From Granulibacter bethesdensis CGDNIH1 (GTDB lineage Bacteria; Pseudomonadota; Alphaproteobacteria; Acetobacterales; Acetobacteraceae), in assembly GCF_000014285.2 (NCBI RefSeq), contig NC_008343.2, positions 496,001 through 560,000 on the forward strand: a stretch of DNA of 64,000 nt. Reading direction: 5' to 3'. This document shows positions 17,657 through 26,811 of the stretch, piece after piece. The position numbers were made by a program, and so were the translations under genes. The notes under the pieces were generated by a model. It searched no databases. It was not told the DNA's origin and saw nothing but the letters and a program-made list of their open reading frames with translations. The first letter of the stretch is position 1; every line of letters starts with the position of its first letter.

Positions 17657-18258
17657 GCGGGCTTTGGCACGCTGCGGGCAAGGGCTGGTTCCTGAGAAAT
17701 GGTCTCGAACCATTGGGCGAGGCGCGGATGGTCTGAACGCCAGTCCTCATGGCTGAAACGCAGATCGAGATATCCCAGTGCGCAGGCGACCGAGATGCTG
17801 CCGATATCCAGTAAGGTATGGGGGAGCGCGGTTTCCAGAAAATCCAGCCCGCGCAGCACGGCCTGACGCTGCCGTTCAATGACGGCATCACGGGCTTCCT
17901 CTCCGGGGCGGGTTTCCTCGCCACGCCGCAGGACTGCAGCATCCATGATACCATCTGCCAGCGCCTGTTGCCGCAGGACAACCCACCGCGCCGGGCTTTC
18001 CGGACGGGGAAACAGCTTCATGCCGCCATCCGGGATGCTGTCCAGATACTCGCAGATCACCGGGCTGTCATAGATCGCCAACCCGTCACTGGTCAGCAGG
18101 GTGGGTATCTTGGACAGGGGATTGGCGGCCAGCAGTTCAGGCGGTGAGGCATGGGGGCTGGTTGGGATCAGAGTGATTTGCTGATCAATTTCGCGCGCGA
18201 TCGCACAGGCGATGACTTTGCGTGCGAACGGGCTGAGTGTGGAATAGAACAGTTTCAC
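17653..18258 (-). CDS. Glutathione S-transferase family protein
   Basis: 201 residues. The thioredoxin-like N-terminal domain has MKLFYSTLSPFARKV and the glutathione-site loop NPLSKIPTLLTSDGLAIYDSPVICEYLD. The C-terminus is all-helical. The Ser in STLSPFARK may be the catalytic residue that activates glutathione. It probably detoxifies small electrophiles; the substrate is unknown. It is coupled to the cupin gene by a 4-base overlap and follows gloB by 27 bases, so three genes may form a glutathione-linked operon. Confidence 0.92.
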   Translation of the reverse strand: MKLFYSTLSPFARKVIACAIAREIDQQITLIPTSPHASPPELLAANPLSKIPTLLTSDGLAIYDSPVICEYLDSIPDGGMKLFPRPESPARWVVLRQQALADGIMDAAVLRRGEETRPGEEARDAVIERQRQAVLRGLDFLETALPHTLLDIGSISVACALGYLDLRFSHEDWRSDHPRLAQWFETISQEPALARSVPKPA

Positions 18259-18285
18259 GAGGCCGCACTTTCAATGAAATAAAGA

Positions 18286-19014
18286 TCAGAACCGGTCTTT
18301 CATCTGCCTCAACTCACCAAGGGCATGGGGGTTTGAGGCCCGGAGAAACGGGTTGGTCGCCAGTTCCTGCGCCAGAGTAACGGGCAGGGATGGCTGCCCT
18401 GACGCCCTCATCCGTGTGACATCGGCGGTTCGTCGCTGCAAGACTGCGTTGTCCGGATCGACATGCAGGGCAAAACGGGCATTGGCGGACGTATATTCGT
18501 GGCCACATGCTATCAGCGTATCGGCTGGTAGAGTAGCGATTTTACGCAGGCTCTTGAACATGTCCTCTGGCGTGCCTTCGAACAAGCGGCCGCATCCCAG
18601 GCTGAACAGGGTATCGCCGCAGAACAGAAACGGTCCCTGCGGCATAAAATAGGAGATATGCCCCCGTGTGTGGCCGGGCGTGTTGATCACCTGGAATTCG
18701 GCCAGCGTTCCGAAGGGCAGCCTGTCGCCCTCATGCAGGGCATGATCCAGCCGGGGCAGCCTGTCTGCATCTGCGGCGGCCCCGGCGATCAGGGCCCCGG
18801 TCCGCTCCCGCAGGGCTGCGGCGGCGGCAATATGATCATCATGGTGATGGGTCAGCAGGATCAGAGCCAGATGTCCGCCACTCTGGCGAAGTGCTTCCAG
18901 TGCGGGCTGTTCCTCGCAGGGATCAATGATCGCGCGGAGATCGCTTTCCGTGTCGCTGACCAGCCACGCATAGTTGTCGGTGCGCATGGGAACAGGATGG
19001 AGTGCCAGTGTCAT
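18286..19014 (-). CDS. gloB: Hydroxyacylglutathione hydrolase (glyoxalase II)
   Basis: Hydrolyses S-lactoylglutathione to lactate and glutathione, the second step of methylglyoxal detoxification. The metallo-beta-lactamase motif THHHDDH is at about residues 55-61. Further metal ligands lie in TPGHTRGHISY and FCGDTLFSLGCGRLFEGTPEDM, and CGHEYT follows near the C-terminus. 242 residues with the glyoxalase II C-terminal domain. The ATG at 19014 begins MTLALHPVPMRTDNYAWL, the normal family start; a start at 19149 would run into the opposite gene. Confidence 0.95.
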   Translation of the reverse strand: MTLALHPVPMRTDNYAWLVSDTESDLRAIIDPCEEQPALEALRQSGGHLALILLTHHHDDHIAAAAALRERTGALIAGAAADADRLPRLDHALHEGDRLPFGTLAEFQVINTPGHTRGHISYFMPQGPFLFCGDTLFSLGCGRLFEGTPEDMFKSLRKIATLPADTLIACGHEYTSANARFALHVDPDNAVLQRRTADVTRMRASGQPSLPVTLAQELATNPFLRASNPHALGELRQMKDRF

Positions 19015-19102
19015 GGTGTTAGTGTACCATGGCTGGGAGGCTGCGGAAATACACAGGCCATACACATGGGCAAAGCCATGTCTGTAGCAGGGCCTGTGGC
19101 AG

Positions 19103-19957
19103 ATGGGGTTTGTGAACCGGATGCGTCGGATGGAAAAACTACCCGACATGCAGCAGGCCGCCGCGTTCTATGGCACTCTGGCGGGGGAGGTCGTGGCCAG
19201 TCTGCTGCGTGCAAGACTGCGTCTGTTATGGCCGGGCGAAGAATGCGAGGGCCAGACCTTGCTGGGTCTGGGCCATGCCGCCCCCTACATGCGATGCTGG
19301 CGCAGCACGGCGTATCGCTGTGTTGTCGGGTCTTTGCATCCTTCTGCCGGCCAGGTCTGGCCCCCTGCCGGTCGCACACTCAGTTGTGATGCGACTCCAT
19401 CGGCATTACCGTTTCCGGATCTCAGTATCGACCGCATCGTGCTGGTTCATGCGCTGGAGATGACGGATCACGCACGCGCTCTGCTGCGGGAGGTATGGCG
19501 TATCCTGAAAGATGACGGACGGCTGATGGTGGTTGCACCGAACCGGACCGGGTTATGGGCGCATCTGGATACCAATCCGTTCGGGCAAGGGCAGCCATTT
19601 TCTCACGGCCAGATCGAGCGTCTGCTGGCTGCTTCCCTGTTCCGGGTGGAGCGAAGGGATGCCGCGCTGTATATGCCTCCCGTGTTTCATAGCCGTGCGC
19701 TTCTGCGTGCTGCATGGCTGTTTGAATCGACCGGCCGCCATCTGATACCCGGGCTTGCAGGCGTTACGATCAGTGAGGCCGTCAAGGATGTGTATGCGGG
19801 TGTGCCGCTGCGCCCGACCATCCGCAAGCGGTTGATGGTACAGGATGCGGCGGAGCATCTGGTATCACAGAAGGCATTTACACCTGTTTCTCACCCCTCT
19901 ACGACTTCTGATTGTGGGGTAGCATCCCCGGATCGATCATCAGTCGGAAACTCATGA
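19103..19957 (+). CDS. SAM-dependent methyltransferase family protein
   Basis: 284 residues (269 if the ATG at 19148 is used). Methyltransferase_11-like: a degenerate motif I (TLLGLGHAAPYM), then LPFPDLSIDRIVLVHALEMTDHARALLREVWRILKDDGRLMVVAPNR. Alphaproteobacteria often carry this gene divergent from gloB, as here. Substrate unknown. The stop overlaps an ATG at 19954 (ATGA), which may couple it to the lipoprotein downstream. Confidence 0.85.
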   Translation: MGFVNRMRRMEKLPDMQQAAAFYGTLAGEVVASLLRARLRLLWPGEECEGQTLLGLGHAAPYMRCWRSTAYRCVVGSLHPSAGQVWPPAGRTLSCDATPSALPFPDLSIDRIVLVHALEMTDHARALLREVWRILKDDGRLMVVAPNRTGLWAHLDTNPFGQGQPFSHGQIERLLAASLFRVERRDAALYMPPVFHSRALLRAAWLFESTGRHLIPGLAGVTISEAVKDVYAGVPLRPTIRKRLMVQDAAEHLVSQKAFTPVSHPSTTSDCGVASPDRSSVGNS

Positions 19958-20007
19958 TAACGCGCCCTATCGGATCTACCCCGGCTTCGTGCGCAGGAGA
20001 TATCGTT

Positions 20008-20436
20008 TTGCGGCGTGCCCGGATTTTGACCGTGTCCCTGCTGGTTCCAGCTTTGCTCGGGCTGAACGCCTGCGGTTCATCCAACAGTCATCCCGCTCCA
20101 TCGCCGCTTGCTGCCGCCACGTCATTGGATGCCTATGATGGTAGCTACACTGGCAGCCGTACAATCTCCGCGGTGAAAGGCAGCCGGGCCAAATGCGGGC
20201 AGGATTTCGATCAGGCGGCCATCAGGGTCACCCATGGCATGGCCATTCTGCGCTTCATCGCGCACCGGCATCCTGTCGTATTCCGCACTCCTGTCGCGCC
20301 GGATGGCACGTTCATGTCTACCTTCAAGGGAAATACCCTGGACGGTCATTTTACCGGAGACAGTTTTGAGGGGGTTGTTGATACGCGGGCTTGCACCTAT
20401 CAGGTGCAGGCAAAGCGGGATGAGGCTGTTCGCTGA
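20008..20436 (+). CDS. Small hypothetical lipoprotein
   Basis: 142 residues from a TTG at 20008 that has AGGAG 8 bases upstream and starts right at the signal peptide (LRRARILTVSLLVPALLGLNAC). The lipobox is LNAC. The mature part has an SYTGSRTI start, two further cysteines (AKCGQDF, TRACTYQV) that may form a disulfide, and beta-rich character. An ATG at 19954 in the same frame overlaps the upstream stop as ATGA and is an alternative start, giving a long n-region. I do not recognise a family. Confidence 0.7.
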   Translation: MRRARILTVSLLVPALLGLNACGSSNSHPAPSPLAAATSLDAYDGSYTGSRTISAVKGSRAKCGQDFDQAAIRVTHGMAILRFIAHRHPVVFRTPVAPDGTFMSTFKGNTLDGHFTGDSFEGVVDTRACTYQVQAKRDEAVR

Positions 20437-20778
20437 AATAATGATCTGCTTTTGCTTGAAACAGGGCCTCGGCATGAATCCATAAGGCCCTGCGATAGAA
20501 CGGAGATCGTCCGGTCTTGCGCTGTGCTGTCTCGGTCAAGGCTGAATGGCATTGCCAATCTTCAGCTGTGTTGTATAGTCCACAGACTATCAACCAATGC
20601 GACAGAGCTGCCTTTAGGTTCCATGCTGAAGCAGGTCGATGAATTGATTTTAATGTCATTTATACTGGCGATATCTTTAGCAGTATGAAAAGATTAAAGT
20701 AATCAAAACTTACAATTTACTTTGGGCATATTAGGTTAATTATTTTTAATATCTCAAGCCAGCGGCGAGATCTGACAT
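20437..20778. other. Gene-free spacer before the heptosyltransferase gene
   Basis: About 340 bases, becoming strongly AT-rich after 20640. It contains a hairpin CAGGGCCT (20462-20469) with AGGCCCTG (20485-20492), 26 bases after the lipoprotein stop, which may act as a terminator although no T-run follows. I see no credible coding frame. Confidence 0.6.
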
Positions 20779-22176
20779 TTGACCGACATCTCTTCTTCTT
20801 CTGCACAGGACGCTTCTGCATCTGTTCCTGTTTCGCATATTCCAGCCTCCTCGACCGAATCTGCCCCGACACAGCAGCCTGCTCCTGAGATCAAATCACC
20901 TTATCCTGCAGTGGCTGATATTCCGACGCAGGAAGGGCCGCGCGGTATTCGTTATGATTTCAATCTCGGAGCACGGGTGTCACTCCCTGAACGTCAGGAG
21001 AAGCCGTTCATTGTCTGTCTGAGGGATATTGATACCGGGAACATCCTGTTCCTGTCCTCTGGGCCTGCGACATTCATCAATTCGGCAAAGCGGTTTTTCG
21101 TCCGCTTCCGGATCGAGATATGGGACTCTCCCGATGGCGGTCCGGCCAGTGGGAAGGAGCCGTTTTTTGTGCATGATTACGATGCACGGGGCCGTGATAT
21201 CCTGGTCCAGTTTCCGGTCGGCACGCTCGGCGATATCATGGCGTGGTTTCCCTATGCTGCCCGCTTTGCCGAGAAGCATGGCTGCAAGCTGACCTGCGCC
21301 CTGTCGGAACTCATCATTCCGGTTCTGGAAAAAGCCTACCCGCATATCACCTTCGTCACGCATGACGAGATGAAGGAAAAGAAGCTGGCGGAGACATTCT
21401 ACGCCACATATTCGCTGGGTCTGTTCTTCGATGATGTCGACTGTGCCTGGCAGCCGACTGATTTCCGCTTTGTAGGACTGCATCGAACGGCGGGCTATAT
21501 TCTTGGTGTGGATCCGGAAGAGGAAGCACCTCGTCTGGCGCTGCCGGATGAAAGCCGCCCGATTCCGGAGCCCTATGTCTGTATTGCTGTCCAGAGTTCG
21601 ACCCAGTCGAAATACTGGAATAATCCGACCGGCTGGCGCAGCGTCATCGCTGAGTTAAAGCGGGCTGGCTACCGCGTGATCTGTATCGACCAGAAAGCCG
21701 TTCATGGAGTGGGTCTGGTCTGGAATCATATTCCCAACGGTGCGGAAGACGAAACCGGCAATCGCCCGCTGACGGAGCGCGCCCGCTGGCTGCGTCACGC
21801 GGATTTCTTCGTCGGTCTGAGTTCCGGCCTGTCCTGGCTGGCCTGGGCAGCCGGAACGCCAGTGGTCATGATCAGCGGCTTTACCCACCCGACCAATGAG
21901 TTTCACACGCCTTACCGTGTTCACAACTGGCATACCTGCAACAGTTGCTGGAACGATGCCAGTATTCGCTTTGATCATCACGATTTTATGTGGTGCCCTC
22001 GCCAGAAGGACACACCGCGTCAATTCGAATGTACCCGGCTGATTTCCGCGGATTATGTGATTGATAAGATCCGCACGATCCCGGCTTTTCAGAAGCAGCT
22101 GGCGCGGATGGAAGCCAGCGCAGTGGTCAAAAAGAATGAAACAGCCTCCCATCCGAAAAAACTTCAGAAAGCCTGA
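20779..22176 (+). CDS. Autotransporter heptosyltransferase (TibC/BAHT family)
   Basis: 465 residues, TTG start. BAHT enzymes transfer heptose from ADP-heptose to serines of autotransporter passenger domains in the cytosol before export. Visible are the GT9-like core (ILVQFPVGTLGDIMAWFPYAARFAEK, VGLSSGLSWLAWAAGTPVVMISGFTHPTNEF) and the BAHT iron-finger cysteines: C-x2-C in HTCNSCW, then a third after 15 residues (MWCPR) and a fourth in FECTR. The first 50 residues are Ser/Pro/Ala-rich and disordered. No autotransporter or ADP-heptose gene is next to it. The AT-rich upstream spacer hints at acquisition. Confidence 0.9.
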   Translation: MTDISSSSAQDASASVPVSHIPASSTESAPTQQPAPEIKSPYPAVADIPTQEGPRGIRYDFNLGARVSLPERQEKPFIVCLRDIDTGNILFLSSGPATFINSAKRFFVRFRIEIWDSPDGGPASGKEPFFVHDYDARGRDILVQFPVGTLGDIMAWFPYAARFAEKHGCKLTCALSELIIPVLEKAYPHITFVTHDEMKEKKLAETFYATYSLGLFFDDVDCAWQPTDFRFVGLHRTAGYILGVDPEEEAPRLALPDESRPIPEPYVCIAVQSSTQSKYWNNPTGWRSVIAELKRAGYRVICIDQKAVHGVGLVWNHIPNGAEDETGNRPLTERARWLRHADFFVGLSSGLSWLAWAAGTPVVMISGFTHPTNEFHTPYRVHNWHTCNSCWNDASIRFDHHDFMWCPRQKDTPRQFECTRLISADYVIDKIRTIPAFQKQLARMEASAVVKKNETASHPKKLQKA

Positions 22177-22254
22177 AGCATTGGCTGACTGCTCATTCCG
22201 CTCATCCCGGCAGAACTCGCGGATGGGCGGAATTATTTCTTCAAGACGCTGGTT

Positions 22255-22737
22255 TTACCGCCGAGCCTGAAAAAAGCTGCGCAGCAAAGCGACTGCTTCT
22301 GTCTCTCGCACGCCGCCGATGATTTCCGGCTGGTGATGGCAGGAGGAAGCATTGAGCACTCTGGCACCATGCTCGATGCCGCCCCCTTTTGGATCGTACG
22401 CGCCGAAAATGATCCTGCGGATGCGGAAATGGCTGGCCGCCTGTGCACACATCGGGCAAGGCTCCAGCGTCACGTAGAGATCACAGCCTATCAAGCGTGT
22501 TGAGCCGAGTCGTTTTGCAGCTTCACGCATGGCAAGCATTTCGGCATGCGCACTGGCGTCATGATTGGCCTCCGTCAGATTATGCGCCTGCGCCAGCAGA
22601 TATCCTTCCGGGCTGATCACCACGGCACCGACCGGCACCTCCGCCGCGGCCGCGGCGAGACGGGCCTGTTTTAGAGCACGTTCCATGGCCTCACCCGGAC
22701 CGGGGCGAAACAGGAAAGGGGGACAGTTTTCCTGCAT
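22255..22737 (-). CDS. tadA: tRNA-specific adenosine deaminase TadA
   Basis: Deaminates A34 of tRNA-Arg(ACG) to inosine. Zinc and catalytic motifs are HAEMLAMREA (His and the proton-shuttling Glu) and TLEPCPMCAQA (two Cys), with VPVGAVVISPEG and LIGCDLYVTLEP around them. I give the ATG at 22737 (160 residues). In-frame alternatives are TTG at 22791 and ATG at 22686, the last being closest to the E. coli start. None has a strong ribosome binding site. It is divergent from the amidotransferase gene at 22811. Confidence 0.93.
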   Translation of the reverse strand: MQENCPPFLFRPGPGEAMERALKQARLAAAAAEVPVGAVVISPEGYLLAQAHNLTEANHDASAHAEMLAMREAAKRLGSTRLIGCDLYVTLEPCPMCAQAASHFRIRRIIFGAYDPKGGGIEHGARVLNASSCHHQPEIIGGVRETEAVALLRSFFQARR

Positions 22738-22810
22738 GCTCAGCGCATTGTGCCGTATATGCCGCGTATAACGTGTTTCATCCGCCGCCAATCCGCTTTA
22801 GCTAGAGACC

Positions 22811-23533
22811 ATGAACAATACGACTCGTCCCCTGATTGGCGTAACTCTGGATACCGAGCAACCTGGCGGGTATTCGAAATATGACTGGTACGCCTTGCGT
22901 GCAAATTATGCCGGCGCGGTCATTGCGGCTGGCGGTTTGCCGGTGGCATTGCCCCATGATCCGGTACTGGCTGAAGCCTATCTGGAGCGGATCGACGGTC
23001 TGGTGGTGACGGGCGGTGCTTTTGATGTCGATCCGGCGCTGTATGGCGACGGTGCAATGCATGAGACCGTTACTCTCAAGGAATCCCGCACGGCCTCTGA
23101 ACTGGCCCTGACACGAGGGGCATTGGCGCGGAATATGCCGGTGCTCGGCATTTGTGGGGGGCAGCAATTGCTGGCTGTGGCGCTGGGTGGCACCCTGATT
23201 CAGCACATTCCCGATAGCATTGAAAACGCCCTGGAGCATGAGCAACCCAACCCGCGGCATCAGCCGGGGCATGAGGTCACAATCCTGCCCGGCACTCTGT
23301 TGCACAGGATTGTGGGGGCAGAGCAGATGCAGGTAAATTCCGCCCATCATCAGGCGGTTCGCGCGCCGGGGCCTCATGCACGTACCAACGCCGTTGCCCC
23401 GGATGGGGTGGTCGAGGGGATTGAGGATATGCGTTATCGCTTCTGTCTCGGCCTGCAATGGCATCCCGAATTTCTGATCGACCCCGGTGACACCCGTATT
23501 TTTGCGGCCTTCATCACGGCCTGCGCATCATGA
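22811..23533 (+). CDS. Class I glutamine amidotransferase, gamma-glutamyl-GABA hydrolase-like (PuuD family)
   Basis: 240 residues of the peptidase C26 family. The nucleophile is in VLGICGGQQLLAVALGG, the oxyanion/substrate region is VVTGGAFDVDPALYG, and the His-Glu pair is in LGLQWHPEF. Homologues hydrolyse gamma-glutamyl-GABA in putrescine breakdown or other gamma-glutamyl amides; no other put/puu gene is nearby, so the substrate is open. It overlaps rluB by 4 bases (ATGA). Confidence 0.9.
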   Translation: MNNTTRPLIGVTLDTEQPGGYSKYDWYALRANYAGAVIAAGGLPVALPHDPVLAEAYLERIDGLVVTGGAFDVDPALYGDGAMHETVTLKESRTASELALTRGALARNMPVLGICGGQQLLAVALGGTLIQHIPDSIENALEHEQPNPRHQPGHEVTILPGTLLHRIVGAEQMQVNSAHHQAVRAPGPHARTNAVAPDGVVEGIEDMRYRFCLGLQWHPEFLIDPGDTRIFAAFITACAS

Positions 23534-24285
23534 CGGAGGAGCGGATGGAAGATGCTGATTCAGGGACGCCGCGTGGTGAGCGCATTGCGAAATGGCTGGC
23601 ACGGGCGGGCGTGGCCAGCCGCCGTGACGCGGAAAAGCTGGTGGAAGATGGTCGGGTCCGCCTGAATAACCAGGTGGTAACCCATCCCGCGACATTTGTG
23701 GGGTCGGGCGATCTGGTCACCGTCAATGGCGCTTTGGTGGAGGCGCCGGATCGCACGCGGCTGTGGCGCTATCACAAGACTGATGGAGTGATGACTACCC
23801 ATCGCGATCCGCAGGGCCGCCCGACCGTGTTCGAGAAGCTGCCTTCGAGCATGCCGCGTGTGGTGAGTGTGGGACGGCTTGATCTCAACAGCGAGGGTCT
23901 GTTGCTCCTCACCAATGATGGCATGCTGGCTCGCAGGCTGGAACTGCCGCAGACCGGTTGGATCAGACGCTATCGCGTGCGGGTGCATGGTGATGTGACG
24001 CAGGCGATGCTGGATAGTCTGGCGCGTGGCGTCACCGTGGAAGGTGTCCGTTATGGCTCGATCGAAGCCGGGCTGGACAGCAGCAAGGGCAGCAATTCCT
24101 GGCTGACTGTTTCCCTGAAGGAGGGGAAGAACCGTGAAATTCGTAAGGTCATGCGGCATATCGGGCTGCATGTGACGCGGCTGATCCGTATCGCTTACGG
24201 CCCGTTCCAGCTTGGTCAGCTTGGCAAAGGCGAGGTGGAGGAAGTAACCGGAAAGGTGCTGCGTGAGCAGCTTCCCCGCGATTAA
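23530..24285 (+). CDS. rluB: Ribosomal large subunit pseudouridine synthase (RluB/RsuA family)
   Basis: 251 residues. An S4 RNA-binding domain covers about residues 15-70 (ERIAKWLARAGVASRRDAEKLVEDGRVRLN). The catalytic domain follows, with the aspartate in GRLDLNSEGLLLLTNDG and the family C-terminal EGKNREIRKVMRHIGLHVTRLIRIAYGPF. RluB isomerises U2605 in 23S rRNA; RsuA or RluE cannot be fully excluded. Coupled to the preceding gene (ATGA) and followed by rsmD after 9 bases. Confidence 0.92.
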   Translation: MTEERMEDADSGTPRGERIAKWLARAGVASRRDAEKLVEDGRVRLNNQVVTHPATFVGSGDLVTVNGALVEAPDRTRLWRYHKTDGVMTTHRDPQGRPTVFEKLPSSMPRVVSVGRLDLNSEGLLLLTNDGMLARRLELPQTGWIRRYRVRVHGDVTQAMLDSLARGVTVEGVRYGSIEAGLDSSKGSNSWLTVSLKEGKNREIRKVMRHIGLHVTRLIRIAYGPFQLGQLGKGEVEEVTGKVLREQLPRD

Positions 24286-24294
24286 GGCGCCGTC

Positions 24295-24861
24295 ATGAGG
24301 ATCGTTGCCGGGCAATGGCGAGGCCGGGCGTTGATTGTCCCCCCCGGACAGGCGACCCGCCCGACGGCGGACCGGGTGCGGCAGGCTTTGTTCGATATGC
24401 TGCTCCATGCACCTTGGGGCGGACGTAGCCTGCTTGATGGCGCCACCGTGCTGGATGGATTTGCCGGTACCGGCGCGCTGGGGCTGGAGGCTTTGTCGCG
24501 CGGCGCGAAGGAGGCCGTGCTGATTGAGCGTGATCCTGCGGCACTCCGAGCCTTGCGGGCTAACGTCACTGCGCTGGGGGCAGGGGAGCGGGCAAGGATT
24601 CTGGCGGCCGATATGCTGGCCCCTCCTTTGGCGTCTGCGGCATGCAGCCTCGTTTTTCTTGATCCACCCTATCGTCAGGATTATGTGCCGAAGGCGCTAT
24701 CGGCTTTGCGGGTGAAAGGCTGGATAGCACCCGATGCCCTGATCATCGCCGAATGTGCATGGGATGAGGTACAACCAGTCGAAGCGACCGGGGCGTTGCT
24801 GGCCGAACGGGAGCATGGTGCGGCCAGGATCATGATCTGGCGATCCGTTGACTCGGTCTGA
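24295..24861 (+). CDS. rsmD: 16S rRNA (guanine966-N2)-methyltransferase RsmD
   Basis: 188 residues. The N-terminal RNA-contact segment is MRIVAGQWRGRALIVPPGQATRPTADRVRQALFDML. Motif I is DGFAGTGALGLEALSRGA, and the N2-methyltransferase DPPY motif is LVFLDPPYRQDYV. Family length is normal. It follows rluB directly, so the two rRNA-modification genes probably share a transcript. Confidence 0.95.
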   Translation: MRIVAGQWRGRALIVPPGQATRPTADRVRQALFDMLLHAPWGGRSLLDGATVLDGFAGTGALGLEALSRGAKEAVLIERDPAALRALRANVTALGAGERARILAADMLAPPLASAACSLVFLDPPYRQDYVPKALSALRVKGWIAPDALIIAECAWDEVQPVEATGALLAEREHGAARIMIWRSVDSV

Positions 24862-24921
24862 CCGATCCTGTGCGGAGTGTACCTCGCTCATCAGCACAGT
24901 TGATCTTGGTTTCAGGGAGGG

Positions 24922-25272
24922 ATGATGAGCTGTTACCCGGACACAATAAGCTGGGATGATTTTGAAAAAATAGATCTCAGGGTTGGAATTATCAGATCCG
25001 TAGAACGCAATGAAAAGGCCAGAAAACCGGCCTATCTTCTTAAGATCGATCTGGGGGATAGGGGAGAGAAAATTTCCAGTGCTCAAATTACGGATAAATA
25101 CACACAAGACGATTTGATCGGGATGCAGGTACTATGCGTTTGTAATTTGCGCCCGAAACTGGTTGCCGGGGTTAAATCCGAAGTCCTGGTCACGGGTATT
25201 TATGATGATCAGCACCATGTTGTTTTGGCTACTTTCAATCATGCTTTGAAACCTGGAAGCAGACTCAGGTAG
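24922..25272 (+). CDS. csaA: CsaA-like tRNA-binding domain protein
   Basis: 116 residues forming a stand-alone tRNA-binding OB fold: DDFEKIDLRVGIIRSVERNEKARKPAYLLKIDLG, SSAQITDKYTQDDLIGMQVLCVCNLRPKLVAGVKSEVLV. B. subtilis CsaA acts as an export-linked chaperone; other members may bind tRNA. The coding sequence is visibly richer in AT and in AAA, ATA and TTT codons than its neighbours, a sign of possible transfer. GGGAGG precedes the ATG. The second codon is also ATG (24925). Confidence 0.9.
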   Translation: MMSCYPDTISWDDFEKIDLRVGIIRSVERNEKARKPAYLLKIDLGDRGEKISSAQITDKYTQDDLIGMQVLCVCNLRPKLVAGVKSEVLVTGIYDDQHHVVLATFNHALKPGSRLR

Positions 25273-25331
25273 GAAGCTGAAAAGCCAATGCTTATGGGTG
25301 ACCGTCTGTCTCTTCGTAGCGATCTCATCCA

Positions 25332-26810
25332 TTATTGAGCTGTGTGTGCTGGACCCGGCACCATGATTCGCCAGTTTCCTTGTGCAGGATCAAGGGGCCG
25401 ATAAATCTGTCCAATGAGCGAGGGCAGCGGGGTGCCAATTTCTCCCGCACTGGCTGAATGGTTTGATTGCTCCAGAATGATGGCGCTGAAGGTCTTATCC
25501 TCCAGTGCTTTCCGTAACAGGTGATCATCCCCCGATAAGGCAACGTTCTGGCCGTACAGGAAAAAGTCGAGGACGAAATTCTGACCAGCCCAGAAGCATA
25601 GAGCAGGCATTTCACAGGCGACAGGCCCGGGCATCGCCGCGATCCGGGTTTCCATGGAACGCCAGGCACGCAGATCGTCAGTGAGATGGCGTCGTTCGCC
25701 GATGATTTTTGGAATGGCAACCAGTCCGACGATCAATAACGGCGCGGCGATAAACACTCGCATGCGCCAAGGATTGTCCGCCGGAATGGAGGCGCTGCCA
25801 GAAACGGCCACGGACAGGCAAAGCGCGATCGCAGCCTCGATATGGGCATTCACATCTACGCCTTGCCCGCTGCGCTGGAAAATCCCGAGTGGGAGAGCGA
25901 TCAGGACGAAAATCAGGATCAGATCAAGCCGATCATCCTGTCGCCGCATTTGCAGTAGTGGCCGGGAGGCAATGAGCATCGGCAGCAGCACCAGCAGAGG
26001 TACGATGGATTTATCGGCCATGCGAAGGATGGAGAGATGCCGTTTGGCGCCGACAATGTCGCGCATCATATCCGGCCCGTACAGCATCAGACAGAGCACG
26101 GTCACCCCCGCCAGACCGACCAGTGCGGTGATGCACCAGATACGCCACGCACGGCGGTGATACAGCAGCAGCCATATCCCTACTGCGAGCGGTGCAGCCA
26201 GCAGATTATGCTTGATCATCCCGCCGCACAGCAGCAGCAGTGCGGAGCCGACCGTGCAAGCCGCCGAGGGTGATTCCCCGGCCTGTTTCGGCAGGATCAG
26301 GGCCATCCCGGCCATCATGACCGCATCCGCCATCCATTGCGGGTCATCCAGCCCGACATAGCGTCGCAGCAGGGTGGCATTGAGCGCCATGAACAACAGC
26401 CCACCCAACCATGGTGCATAATCAGCCGGCGAGGCAACTCTGATCATCAACCGCCTGATCATCCAGACGATGATCCCGCCCACGGTGAGCATCGACAACA
26501 GCGCCAGCAGCCGGCCGGCAAGAATAGGGTCACCGGTCAGTTTTGCAGTCCAGCCGACGATGTAAAACGAGAGTGGCGGATAATTGTTGCCGGTCAGCCC
26601 ATCCAGAGGCGGGTACAAGGCCTGTCCGGACAAAGCCTGCCGGGTCTGAAACGCATTCCATCCCTCATTGGGATCGCGTGAGAGATGATCCCCCAGACTC
26701 AGTACCCGTTCCGCAATCAGACCGAATGACAGCAGTCCGAGCAGCCATAAAAGCGCATGGCTGGCGCGTCCCCACCATAATGATGGAGATGAGGGGGAAA
26801 TATTTTTCAT
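25332..26810 (-). CDS. Polytopic membrane glycosyltransferase (GT39/ArnT-like)
   Basis: 492 residues with about ten membrane segments. After the first membrane helix comes the acidic loop motif SRDPNEGWNAFQTRQALSGQALYPPLDG, and then NNYPPLSFY. Both are typical of GT-C enzymes that take sugars from polyprenyl-phosphate donors. The C-terminal 100 residues form a soluble periplasmic part. Acceptor unknown. The ATG at 26810 lies 1 base after the mutL stop, so it is probably co-transcribed with mutL. Confidence 0.8.
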   Translation of the reverse strand: MKNISPSSPSLWWGRASHALLWLLGLLSFGLIAERVLSLGDHLSRDPNEGWNAFQTRQALSGQALYPPLDGLTGNNYPPLSFYIVGWTAKLTGDPILAGRLLALLSMLTVGGIIVWMIRRLMIRVASPADYAPWLGGLLFMALNATLLRRYVGLDDPQWMADAVMMAGMALILPKQAGESPSAACTVGSALLLLCGGMIKHNLLAAPLAVGIWLLLYHRRAWRIWCITALVGLAGVTVLCLMLYGPDMMRDIVGAKRHLSILRMADKSIVPLLVLLPMLIASRPLLQMRRQDDRLDLILIFVLIALPLGIFQRSGQGVDVNAHIEAAIALCLSVAVSGSASIPADNPWRMRVFIAAPLLIVGLVAIPKIIGERRHLTDDLRAWRSMETRIAAMPGPVACEMPALCFWAGQNFVLDFFLYGQNVALSGDDHLLRKALEDKTFSAIILEQSNHSASAGEIGTPLPSLIGQIYRPLDPAQGNWRIMVPGPAHTAQ

Positions 26811-26811
26811 T

